Source of the DNA: Methanocellales archaeon
GTDB lineage: Archaea; Halobacteriota; UBA148
NCBI GenBank assembly: GCA_028715545.1
Contig: JAQURP010000007.1
Coordinates: 1-41,141, forward strand
Length of the DNA stretch: 41,141 nt
Direction of reading: 5' to 3'
Below, one piece after another: positions 16,213 to 24,009 of the stretch (position 1 is the first letter of the stretch; each line of letters begins with the position of its first letter). A program made the translations under genes and the position numbers. The notes under the pieces are model-generated. The model did not search any database and was not told where the DNA came from. It worked only from the letters and a program-made list of their open reading frames with translations.

Positions 16213-17339
16213 AACAAGTCCTCAATAATCTTTTCATATCTCTTTCCAATCACCATCCAATCAAAATTATCAACAACCCATTCTCTGGCTTTTTTTCCCA
16301 TCTCTGCTTTTTTATCTCCATCCATTAAAATCATTATTCTATCTGCTATCTCCTTCGCATTTCCAGGTTCAACCAAATATCCTGTTTCGCCATCTTTTAT
16401 CGTATCCAGCATACCGCCAACTTTAGTCCCTATGACGGGTTTTTCACATGCCATTGCCTCTAGAACCACAATCCCATAAGGCTCTATTGTGCTTGGTTGA
16501 ACGTAAACATCACACTCTGAGTATAAAAAAGGCATTTCATAGTTTGGAATGGGCTTTTTGAGAAATTCAACTTCTCTTTCTAAACCAAACGTTTTCACAA
16601 GATTTTTCAAATTACCTTCTTCCAAACCTCTTCCCAAAATGTATAATTTTACCTCTGACGTATCTCGCAAGAGTTGCATCGCCCTTATTAGGTAATTTAA
16701 TCCTTTATATTTGTGCAATCTAGCAACTGTTAGAATCTTCATTTTTGATGATTTGAGATGCTCTCCTTTTCCTCTCATTGGTCTGAACAATGTCGTGTCC
16801 ACGCCAACATGTATCACCTTTATCTCTCTTTTTACCCCCAACTCTTTTATCATGAATTCCTTGGCTGCATTGCAGTGTGCAGTTATTGCATCCACACCAC
16901 TTCTCAAGATTTTGTTGAGTGTTTTGTCAAGAATTTTCAATGAAATTTTCTTCGTAACATCTGTTGGATAATATGTTCTCTCCGTAGACAATATGGTGGG
17001 CGTTCGCTTTAACCTTGCTGCAAAGTAGGCGAGGTGACAGATGAAGGGGTAGTCCTCTTGCAGGAGCAACACATCATAATCATTTTTTAGAATATGAATA
17101 AAAACAGAAGGTGCGATGGGGTTCTCTCCTAACTTCAAGGGCGTTGAGGAATATTTTACATTAAAACCATGGGGATAAAAGTTTGATTTTTCACCCCTAA
17201 CCATCTCCTCCCTGGGAGCCTTTGCAGTGGAAGTTAGAATCGTTACTTCGTGTCCTAGATTTGTTAAACTCTGTGAAAGTCCATACTCATTGCCTCTAAC
17301 AAAAGGCGTGAAGAATGGTACTACAATGCAGATTTTCAT
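16209..17339 (-). CDS. Glycosyltransferase, GT4 family
   Basis: GT-B enzyme of 376 residues. It starts KICIVVPFFTPFVRGNEYG. The C-terminal half has KILTVARLHKYKGLNYLI, LYILGRGLEEGNLK and the E-x7-E motif in EPYGIVVLEAMACEKPV, all classical for family GT4. Four-base overlaps at both ends tie it to its GT4 neighbours, so three GT4 enzymes are made together, as expected when several sugars are added in order to one lipid carrier. Donor and linkage unknown. Confidence 0.9.
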   Translation of the reverse strand: MKICIVVPFFTPFVRGNEYGLSQSLTNLGHEVTILTSTAKAPREEMVRGEKSNFYPHGFNVKYSSTPLKLGENPIAPSVFIHILKNDYDVLLLQEDYPFICHLAYFAARLKRTPTILSTERTYYPTDVTKKISLKILDKTLNKILRSGVDAITAHCNAAKEFMIKELGVKREIKVIHVGVDTTLFRPMRGKGEHLKSSKMKILTVARLHKYKGLNYLIRAMQLLRDTSEVKLYILGRGLEEGNLKNLVKTFGLEREVEFLKKPIPNYEMPFLYSECDVYVQPSTIEPYGIVVLEAMACEKPVIGTKVGGMLDTIKDGETGYLVEPGNAKEIADRIMILMDGDKKAEMGKKAREWVVDNFDWMVIGKRYEKIIEDLL

Positions 17340-18391
17340 CTTATTTCCTCGTACACATCAATCAAACGCTCTGTGACCTTGTCCCAATCAATCAATTCTC
17401 CGCCATATTTAACTCGTTCTATAGAGGCTACGCTTTTTATCGTTTGGATGAGGTCGTTAGCATTCGGATGTAATTTAACCTCAAAGCACATTTTGTTATC
17501 TAAGAATTCGCCTAATGAATCAATATTGGAGACGATACAGGGTGTTCCGCTTGCAAGAGCCTCTGCCACTGTTATGCCATAAGCTTCATGCTCAGATAGC
17601 ATGACGAAGACGTCTGCTGATTTGTAATGTTTCACTAATTCGGATCTTGGGAGTTCTCTTATCCAGTCAATCTTCTTACTTACGCCGAGATTACTTGCCA
17701 ATTTTTTTAATTTTTGCTCATAGGATCCTTTTCCTACGATCTCTAATCGATATTCCAGTAATGGCAACGCTTGAATGACGTACTGCACACCTTTGTATTT
17801 CTCAAGGCGCCCTACAAACAAGATCGTTTTATGCTTTCTTTCGAGTGGTTTAGTGTCCTTAAACTCATCTAAATTTATGCCATTGGGAATGTGCGTCAAT
17901 TTTGATGAAGGAATTTTGAAATTCTCTTTTATTAAATTCCGCTCAAACTTTGATACACATACTATTTTGTCTGCTTTTTTAAATATCATCTTTCCAATCG
18001 GACGATATGGTTTGTGGAGTTGATTTCGGATGAATGAATGCCCCGCTCCATGATAATGGGGTGTGAAAACTAATTTTCGATCCTTTTTGGCTAGGGCGCA
18101 GAATAATGCTGGAAAAGCATGGTAATTGTGCGCATGAATTATGTCATATTCTTGATTTAGGATATAATCATAAATCTGTGGTGCCAAGAAAAAGGCATCA
18201 TTGGGTGCTATTGACCTAAATCTAGTGACTTTGACGCCATTTATCTTATCTTTTTTTTGTAGCTTATCAGACGTGCATATTACTTCTACGTCCCATCCCT
18301 TTTTTACTATACGCTCACTTATCTCCCTTACATGCGTCTCCACGCCGCCTATATCTGGATGATACTTGGGGCAAACTTGGGCTATTTTCAT
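17336..18391 (-). CDS. Glycosyltransferase, GT4 family
   Basis: GT-B enzyme of 351 residues. It starts KIAQVCPKYHPDIGGVETHV, the typical glycine-rich acceptor-side loop, and continues with IIHAHNYHAFPAL. The donor half has TILFVGRLEKYKGVQYVI and the E-x7-E motif in EAYGITVAEALASGTPC. First gene of the minus-strand glycosyltransferase run; the next gene overlaps by four bases. The ATG at 18391 has only a weak purine run (AAAGAGAG) upstream. Confidence 0.9.
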   Translation of the reverse strand: MKIAQVCPKYHPDIGGVETHVREISERIVKKGWDVEVICTSDKLQKKDKINGVKVTRFRSIAPNDAFFLAPQIYDYILNQEYDIIHAHNYHAFPALFCALAKKDRKLVFTPHYHGAGHSFIRNQLHKPYRPIGKMIFKKADKIVCVSKFERNLIKENFKIPSSKLTHIPNGINLDEFKDTKPLERKHKTILFVGRLEKYKGVQYVIQALPLLEYRLEIVGKGSYEQKLKKLASNLGVSKKIDWIRELPRSELVKHYKSADVFVMLSEHEAYGITVAEALASGTPCIVSNIDSLGEFLDNKMCFEVKLHPNANDLIQTIKSVASIERVKYGGELIDWDKVTERLIDVYEEIR

Positions 18392-18460
18392 TTTATTGCT
18401 CTCTTTCTTTAATTACCTCAAAGCGATTGAAATCCTATCTTGGTCGTTAACCTGACATCT

Positions 18461-18640
18461 TTATCTTTTTACATAGAATAAAATATGCCTCATTCCAAAT
18501 ATTCTTTTATATCCGTTCTCTATGGATCCAATAATCGCATCTGAAGCGGCTTCTGCTTTTTCAAAAGCTTATACTTTGTTTGACATTATATATGTCTTGG
18601 ATAATGTCTCTGGGGATCTTTTCGCATCTCTATCTGAACA
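18461..18640 (-). pseudogene. Broken gene remnant upstream of the GT4 operon
   Basis: The 309-base gap between divergent GT4 genes contains two protein-like minus-strand pieces in different frames. One, 18461-18568, reads AFEKAEAASDAIIGSIENGY and on to a stop. Another, about 18580-18655, contains FDVQIEMRKDPQRHYPRH before a stop. Neither has a start and together they look like one frameshifted, shortened gene. The parent is not recognised. A minus-strand TATA-like ATATAAAAG at 18504-18512 falls inside it and could be the promoter of the GT4 run. Confidence 0.4.
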
Positions 18641-18666
18641 TCAAATTTTTCATCTTTCCAGAACTA

Positions 18667-18674
18667 TTTATAAA
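18667..18674 (+). promoter_or_regulatory. TATA box for the GT4 gene at 18701; predicted leaderless transcript
   Basis: TTTATAAA starts 34 bases before the ATG at 18701, which puts the expected transcription start at or within a few bases of the ATG. The bases just before the ATG (ACTTGTTACT) contain no SD. The gene is therefore probably expressed from a leaderless mRNA. Confidence 0.65.
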
Positions 18675-18700
18675 TCCTTACTGACCTATTACTTGTTACT

Positions 18701-19858
18701 ATGAGGACCATATGTATAGTTGGGCCATCAAAAAAATTTTTAAGCGGTATTAGTTATTACACGATTCGCTTGGCTAATGCATTGGTAATGTCAAATGATG
18801 TGTCAGTTGTATGTTTGAGAAACTTATTGCCCCGATTTTTGTTTCCCGGAAAAGAACATGTTGGGAAAAAGTTATCAGATCTTGAATTCTCGTCTAAAAT
18901 CTCAGTTTATGATGGCATGGACTACAATTCGCCATTGAGTTGGATCAGGGCGTTTAACTTCATCAAAAAGAAAAATCCTGATGTGATCATATTACACTGG
19001 TGGACCTCTTCTGTGGTACACATGCACCTTTTTTTAAAGATTTTAAATGCGCTTTTTATTAAATCAAAGCTCATCATCGAATTTCATGAGGTTGTAGACC
19101 CATTGGAGGAGTCTATTTTGCCGATTAGGTTGTATTCACGCATATTTTGTCGTTTGTTAGCTCATAAAGTCGATGCATATGTAGTACACTCCAGTTTTGA
19201 CAAGGAGCAGATCGTATCTAAATATGGCATTGATGAAGGGAAAATACATCTTATTCCACATGGACTTTATAATCACTATACACCAATTGATAAAGAAAAA
19301 GCCAAATCTACACTGGAGATCAAGGAGAAATTTGTCATTTTGCATTTTGGATTGATCAGGAGCTATAAAGGCATTCCCTACCTCATTGATGCATTCGAAA
19401 GAATGCCAGAGGACGTAGCTGAGCATTCCAGATTGCTTATCATTGGAGAACTATGGGAGGGCGGAGAAGAGGTAGTCCAGAGGGTTGAAACTTCAAAACG
19501 CAGGGATAATATGACACTGGTGCCAAAATACGTCTCTGATAACGATATCCCCCTATATTTTTCAGCCGCTGATGTTATCGTTTTTCCGTACCTAAGGGCA
19601 TCGCAAAGTGGCGCAGCTCATATAGCCATGTGCTTTAAAAAACCTATCATAACTTCGGCGGTTGGAGGATTGAATGAATCTATGTCAAAATATGCGGGGG
19701 CATCTTTCGTTCCGCCCGGTGATGCAAATGCGATTGCCAAAGCCCTCATAGGCTGCTATGAGCAGCCCAAAGACATCAAATATGATCTAACAGGGTTTAG
19801 TTGGGATACCATCACATCCAAGTACTTTGATATAATTGATAGGATCAGAAACAAATAA
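18701..19858 (+). CDS. Glycosyltransferase, GT4 family
   Basis: GT-B enzyme of 385 residues. It starts RTICIVGPSKKFLSGISYYT; the donor half has FVILHFGLIRSYKGIPYLI, LIIGELWEGG and VFPYLRASQSGAAHIAMCF. In this branch the second Glu of the E-x7-E pair is replaced, as in other SQSG-type GT4 proteins. It lies 67 bases upstream of aglB on the same strand, so it may add or modify a sugar of the N-linked glycan just before transfer. Divergent from the GT4 operon at 18391. Confidence 0.88.
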   Translation: MRTICIVGPSKKFLSGISYYTIRLANALVMSNDVSVVCLRNLLPRFLFPGKEHVGKKLSDLEFSSKISVYDGMDYNSPLSWIRAFNFIKKKNPDVIILHWWTSSVVHMHLFLKILNALFIKSKLIIEFHEVVDPLEESILPIRLYSRIFCRLLAHKVDAYVVHSSFDKEQIVSKYGIDEGKIHLIPHGLYNHYTPIDKEKAKSTLEIKEKFVILHFGLIRSYKGIPYLIDAFERMPEDVAEHSRLLIIGELWEGGEEVVQRVETSKRRDNMTLVPKYVSDNDIPLYFSAADVIVFPYLRASQSGAAHIAMCFKKPIITSAVGGLNESMSKYAGASFVPPGDANAIAKALIGCYEQPKDIKYDLTGFSWDTITSKYFDIIDRIRNK

Positions 19859-19925
19859 AATATTCAAAAGATTTATGTGAGTGTGATACTGTGTTTAATG
19901 CTTAGTATAAAGGAGAAGATAACTA

Positions 19926-22616
19926 GTGGGCAAAAAAATAAGCAAGAAAAGAAAAAAGAGGTCTGGGCAAAAGCCCAAAGCAGAGAAGAAAGAGGCACAA
20001 AAGATATCGGAAAGAGAAGCAGAGATCACGCAGCTTCTCTCGTCCATAGAAAATTTGGAGAAGGAATATAAGCAAGGCAAGATATCCGAGGCGATATATG
20101 AAAAACTTAAGGTGGAGTATGCGGATAATCTCAAGGAGATTGAGCATATCCCCTTTTTTGAGAAGATCAAGCAGAAAATATCGATCTATAATGTGTTATT
20201 AATCGCCATAGTTGCACTAGCTCTCTACATCAGGGCTGTTTTGCCATACGATAGCGTGTTTATCGGCGACACAGTTCGATTTGGTGGAAATGACCCTTGG
20301 TATCACATGCGTCTCGTAGAAAATACGATTCGTAACTTTCCACACAGGATTTTTTTCGATCCATATACGCGTTTTCCATTCGGCGATGTTCTCCATTTTG
20401 GGCCACTGTACGATCAAATGATCGCTTTAATTGCCTTACTCGTTGGGTTGGGGTCACCCAGTCTGCGTACCATAGAGGTCATAGGGGCCTATTTCCCTGC
20501 AGTTCTGGGAGCCTTGGTCGTTTTACCCGTCTACTTCATTGGAAAGATACTGTTCGATAAGCGAGCAGGATTACTATCTGCACTTATCGTTGCAATCATT
20601 CCAGGGCAATTCTTATCCCGATCTCTTTTGGGATTCACAGATCACCATGTTGCCGAGACGCTTTTTAGCACTTTGACGATTATGTTTTTCATGATAGCGA
20701 TCAGAAGAGCAGCGGGTGTAAGGTTTGAGCATGTGTTGGGGAAAGATTGGGGTACCTTGAGGACACCGCTGGTGTATTCAATATTGGCCGGGCTTATGTT
20801 TGGGTGCTATCTGCTCTGTTGGGTGGGGGGTTTGTTGATTGGATTCATAATTGCCGTATCTGTCATCATCCAGCACATCACCGACACTCTAAGGAATAAA
20901 TCAACTGACTACTTGTGCATCGTGGGTGTGATCACATTTGTGATCCCACTTGTGATGGTTACACCAATTGTTATACAAGAAGGTGCTGTTCAATATTCAT
21001 GGTTACATATATACTCGTTCATTATAGGGATCTTGGCGTTTTTAGTGCTGAGCGGCATTCCAAAGTTAATGGACCGCAAAGAAATCGCTCGGAGTTACTA
21101 TCCCTTGATGTTAATCGGAATCGGTGCGATAGGCGTAGCAAGCCTTTATCTGATTAACCCCTCTCTTCTCCAATCGATGTTGGGATCGTTTAACGTATTC
21201 CAGCCGAGGGGGGGCCTACTAACAGTCGCAGAGGCGACATCGATCTTTTATAGGGGGGGACAGTTTTCCCTACAGTGGGTGTGGGAGAACTTTACGATGT
21301 GCTTTTATACTGCGCTCATCGCTCTTGTGGTGGTCGGCTATAGAATGCTTAAAGAATGGAAACCAGAGGACACGTTGCTAGTGGTATGGAGTATCGTCCT
21401 ATTCTTTGCCATAGTTGGACAGAACAGGTTCGCATATTATTTCGCGGTGAATGTCGCAATTCTCTCTGGATATTTTGGCATCAAGATGTTGGAATGGGGC
21501 GGACTAGGTGAATTATATGAGGACTTCAAGAGAAGGGTGAAGGACTCTAGTGATATTGGTTATTTCGTTTCCAGATATGTGAAAATAGTTCACATATTTG
21601 TCGTGATACTGGTTGTTTTGCTTCTCATCTATCCTAATGTCAAAATAACGATGGGAACCGGCTCAGGTGCAGCAAGGTGGACTGGAGGGCCGAGTATGGA
21701 TTGGTACTCTACCTTGGACTGGATGAGATATAACACGCCTGATCCTGGTCTAGATTACTATGCGATCTATGAAGCACCTACGCCAGGAGAAAAATATCCA
21801 TATCCAGACTCAGCCTACGGCGTGATGAGCTGGTGGGACTATGGTCACTGGATCACCAAAATAGCGCACAGAATCCCGAATGCGAATCCATTTCAATCAG
21901 GCATAGGTGGCCCTATAGGAAGTGGCAATCCTGGAGCTTGCGTTTTTTTCATCTCAAAAACCGAAGCAGAAGCAAATGTAGTTGCAGACGAACTCGGTGT
22001 GAAATATGTAATAAGTGACTTCATGATGGCTGACGTATGGAACGCATTTTATAACAAGTTTGGGGCGATGACCGTGTGGGCTGGTGATACTGAAGGATAT
22101 TACGTGCAGGTTAATAATACTGGGGGTGGAACTGGATTTATACCTAGCCCCAAGTATTTCAGCACAATGGAAGCCAGATTGCACATATTTGATGGCAGAG
22201 GAGTACAGCTTAGTGAAGAAATTTATCTGGAGCCTTTACTTCATTATAGGCTTGTCCAAGAGTCTACCAGCACCATAATCACTATAGGTGGGCAAGAAGT
22301 TAAATTTGTGAAGGTTTTTGAATATGTTCCGGGGGCGAAGATAGTTGGAAGTGCGCCTGAGGGTACTAACGCATTAATCAACGTTGAAATCAAGACCAAT
22401 CAAGGTCGAACGTTCAATTATACTCAAACTACAACTTCTAATAATGGCACCTATGAGTTCATCGTTCCGTACTCTACAGAGGGCCCTATGGCTGGTGGAA
22501 CACAGTTTGACACGATGCCAGTGAGACCCTACACTATAATAATTGGGGATATGATGGGGGAAGTTAGAGTCACAGAGGAGCAAGTGATGACTGGAGAAAT
22601 CATCTTATTGACTTAG
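19926..22616 (+). CDS. aglB: Dolichyl-(di)phosphate oligosaccharide--protein glycotransferase AglB (STT3)
   Basis: Catalytic subunit of archaeal N-glycosylation: transfers a lipid-linked glycan to Asn in N-x-S/T sequons outside the membrane. 896 residues. Residues 1-80 are a hydrophilic Lys/Glu-rich extension with a helical LEKEYKQGKISEAIYEKL segment. Then comes the first membrane helix, the catalytic DPWYH loop (Asp123 in GGNDPWYHM), about twelve more helices, the external-loop TVAE (433-436, the TIXE-type motif) and the WWDYG signature (636-640) opening the soluble domain. The GTG start at 19926 has AAAGGAG 11 bases upstream. The N-terminal extension is not part of the core enzyme. An AglJ-like gene follows 359 bases downstream. 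Confidence 0.95.
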   Translation: MGKKISKKRKKRSGQKPKAEKKEAQKISEREAEITQLLSSIENLEKEYKQGKISEAIYEKLKVEYADNLKEIEHIPFFEKIKQKISIYNVLLIAIVALALYIRAVLPYDSVFIGDTVRFGGNDPWYHMRLVENTIRNFPHRIFFDPYTRFPFGDVLHFGPLYDQMIALIALLVGLGSPSLRTIEVIGAYFPAVLGALVVLPVYFIGKILFDKRAGLLSALIVAIIPGQFLSRSLLGFTDHHVAETLFSTLTIMFFMIAIRRAAGVRFEHVLGKDWGTLRTPLVYSILAGLMFGCYLLCWVGGLLIGFIIAVSVIIQHITDTLRNKSTDYLCIVGVITFVIPLVMVTPIVIQEGAVQYSWLHIYSFIIGILAFLVLSGIPKLMDRKEIARSYYPLMLIGIGAIGVASLYLINPSLLQSMLGSFNVFQPRGGLLTVAEATSIFYRGGQFSLQWVWENFTMCFYTALIALVVVGYRMLKEWKPEDTLLVVWSIVLFFAIVGQNRFAYYFAVNVAILSGYFGIKMLEWGGLGELYEDFKRRVKDSSDIGYFVSRYVKIVHIFVVILVVLLLIYPNVKITMGTGSGAARWTGGPSMDWYSTLDWMRYNTPDPGLDYYAIYEAPTPGEKYPYPDSAYGVMSWWDYGHWITKIAHRIPNANPFQSGIGGPIGSGNPGACVFFISKTEAEANVVADELGVKYVISDFMMADVWNAFYNKFGAMTVWAGDTEGYYVQVNNTGGGTGFIPSPKYFSTMEARLHIFDGRGVQLSEEIYLEPLLHYRLVQESTSTIITIGGQEVKFVKVFEYVPGAKIVGSAPEGTNALINVEIKTNQGRTFNYTQTTTSNNGTYEFIVPYSTEGPMAGGTQFDTMPVRPYTIIIGDMMGEVRVTEEQVMTGEIILLT

Positions 22617-22617
22617 T

Positions 22618-22633
22618 TTGATTTATTTTTTTT
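22618..22633 (+). terminator. T-rich terminator after aglB
   Basis: TTGATTTATTTTTTTT directly after the aglB stop, ending in eight Ts (22626-22633), fits archaeal U-tract termination. No hairpin is needed or seen. Confidence 0.55.
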
Positions 22634-22975
22634 ATATCGGACTTATATCCTTCTAACATTCTCCATATTTATTTAGCCTTAACTTTTGTTTTTTAAATGA
22701 TTCCCCGCTCTTGACAATATATTATTCAAAATATCTTAAATAGCCTGCCTTTTTAACACAAAACTTCTTGGAAGCTTAAAACCCTCTTTGAATCAACAAT
22801 TGTTAACGTATAATCCTTTTGAAATCTTGTTGATTGAATCGATAACAAGATGGGGATTGGATATGCAAATAAGCAGATTTGATATAAAAACACACAGCAA
22901 ATCTTATATGAACATGGTAGAAATGAGCGGTAACTTGAAATAATGGGAATTTAAGAAATTTTAGGTGAACGTCAA
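22634..22975. other. Intergenic region upstream of the AglJ-like gene
   Basis: AT-rich. It contains an 8-base perfect inverted repeat, ATCTTGTT / AACAAGAT (22824-22831 and 22844-22851, spacer 12), and a TATA-like GATATAAAAAC at 22881-22891 that would start a transcript near 22915. A stop-free plus frame (22788-22943, 51 codons from a TTG, or 26 from an ATG at 22863) covers both, so it may be either a tiny gene or chance. The inverted repeat sits where an operator upstream of the TATA box would be. Confidence 0.4.
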
Positions 22976-23875
22976 ATGAGAGATAAAGTTTGCATCTTGA
23001 TTCCAACGCTCAACGAAGCCCCTACTATAGGAGATGTAGTTGAAGAGTTCAGTTCTATGGGATTTCCAAACATATTGGTGATGGATGGGCATAGCACTGA
23101 TGGTACCGTCAAAATAGCGACGGAGAAGGGTGCTAAGGTTGTGACCCAGGAAGGAAGGGGCAAAGGTCAAGCTATTCAACAAGCGTTTGATCTGATTGAG
23201 GAGGACATCATCGTGATGATCGACGGCGATGGGACCTATCTCCCAGAAGAGGTGGATAGATTAATAGAGCCGATCGAGAAGGGGACTGCCGATCATGTTA
23301 TTGGAAACAGATTTGCAGAGCAGAAGAATGGCGCCTTTACAAAATTGAATCTGTTTGGCAACCAAATTTTGAACAAGTCTTTTGGTCTTGCATACGGTAC
23401 TTGGATCACCGATATTTTGTCTGGATATAGGGCGTTCACCAAGAAATCGGTCAAAGAATTAGAGCTTAACAGGACAGGATTTGAGATAGAGGCCGAGATC
23501 ACCATAGAGAGCGTGAAAAAATATTTGAGAATGGTGGAAGTGCCAATATCCTATCTATCCAGGCATGAAAGAGCTGCAACCAAACTTCATCCTCTTAAGG
23601 ATGGTCTTAGGATTGGAATCACCCTATATAAGCTTACCAAAACTCACAATCCACTGTTATATTTTGGCCTGCTTGGGGGAGTTTTCATGGTATCGGGCGC
23701 TTGTGTAGGAGTCTACGTCGTACTAGAGTGGTTCAAAGGAACAACTCGCATTCCAATGACCATACTTGCCACTTTGCTGATCGTCATGGGCGTTCAAATG
23801 TTGATCTTTGGTCTTCTAAGTGATCTCCTCTCGTTATTCCACAAAGAAGTGATGAGGGGGCTAAGAAGAAAGTAA
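22976..23875 (+). CDS. aglJ: AglJ-like GT2 glycosyltransferase (dolichol-phosphate sugar transfer)
   Basis: 299 residues. GT-A domain with CILIPTLNEAPTIGDVV, VMDGHSTDGT, the metal-binding DGDG (83-86) in MIDGDGTYLPEE and DILSGYRAFTKK. Two C-terminal hydrophobic helices lie at about 218-240 and 253-277. The combination matches the archaeal family that includes Haloferax AglJ, which loads the first sugar onto dolichol phosphate. GGTG lies eight bases before the ATG. Downstream of aglB on the same strand, so likely in the same pathway. Assignment to AglJ rather than another Dol-P transferase is by motif resemblance. Confidence 0.82.
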   Translation: MRDKVCILIPTLNEAPTIGDVVEEFSSMGFPNILVMDGHSTDGTVKIATEKGAKVVTQEGRGKGQAIQQAFDLIEEDIIVMIDGDGTYLPEEVDRLIEPIEKGTADHVIGNRFAEQKNGAFTKLNLFGNQILNKSFGLAYGTWITDILSGYRAFTKKSVKELELNRTGFEIEAEITIESVKKYLRMVEVPISYLSRHERAATKLHPLKDGLRIGITLYKLTKTHNPLLYFGLLGGVFMVSGACVGVYVVLEWFKGTTRIPMTILATLLIVMGVQMLIFGLLSDLLSLFHKEVMRGLRRK

Positions 23876-23936
23876 GTCCTAATCCACTCCATTAGCATCT
23901 TATCTTTACAAAAAGCATCAAGAATCGTAATAGAAC

Positions 23937-23971
23937 ATACATACTTCCCATTCCGCAGGGCAAGTATGTAT
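23937..23971. repeat. Perfect 10-base inverted repeat upstream of the PIN-ATPase gene
   Basis: ATACATACTT at 23937-23946 and AAGTATGTAT at 23962-23971 are exact reverse complements with a 15-base GC-richer centre that can pair CC/GG. It ends 38 bases before the start codon. It could be an operator, or a hairpin ending the aglJ transcript. Confidence 0.6.
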
Positions 23972-24009
23972 ATTACACATCATAATAATAATCAGTTGGG
24001 TGAAAAAAA

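Noticed and set aside
18522-18704. 60-codon plus-strand open frame before the GT4 gene
   Set aside because: It overlaps the predicted TATA box and the start of the real gene, and the minus strand here reads more like protein.
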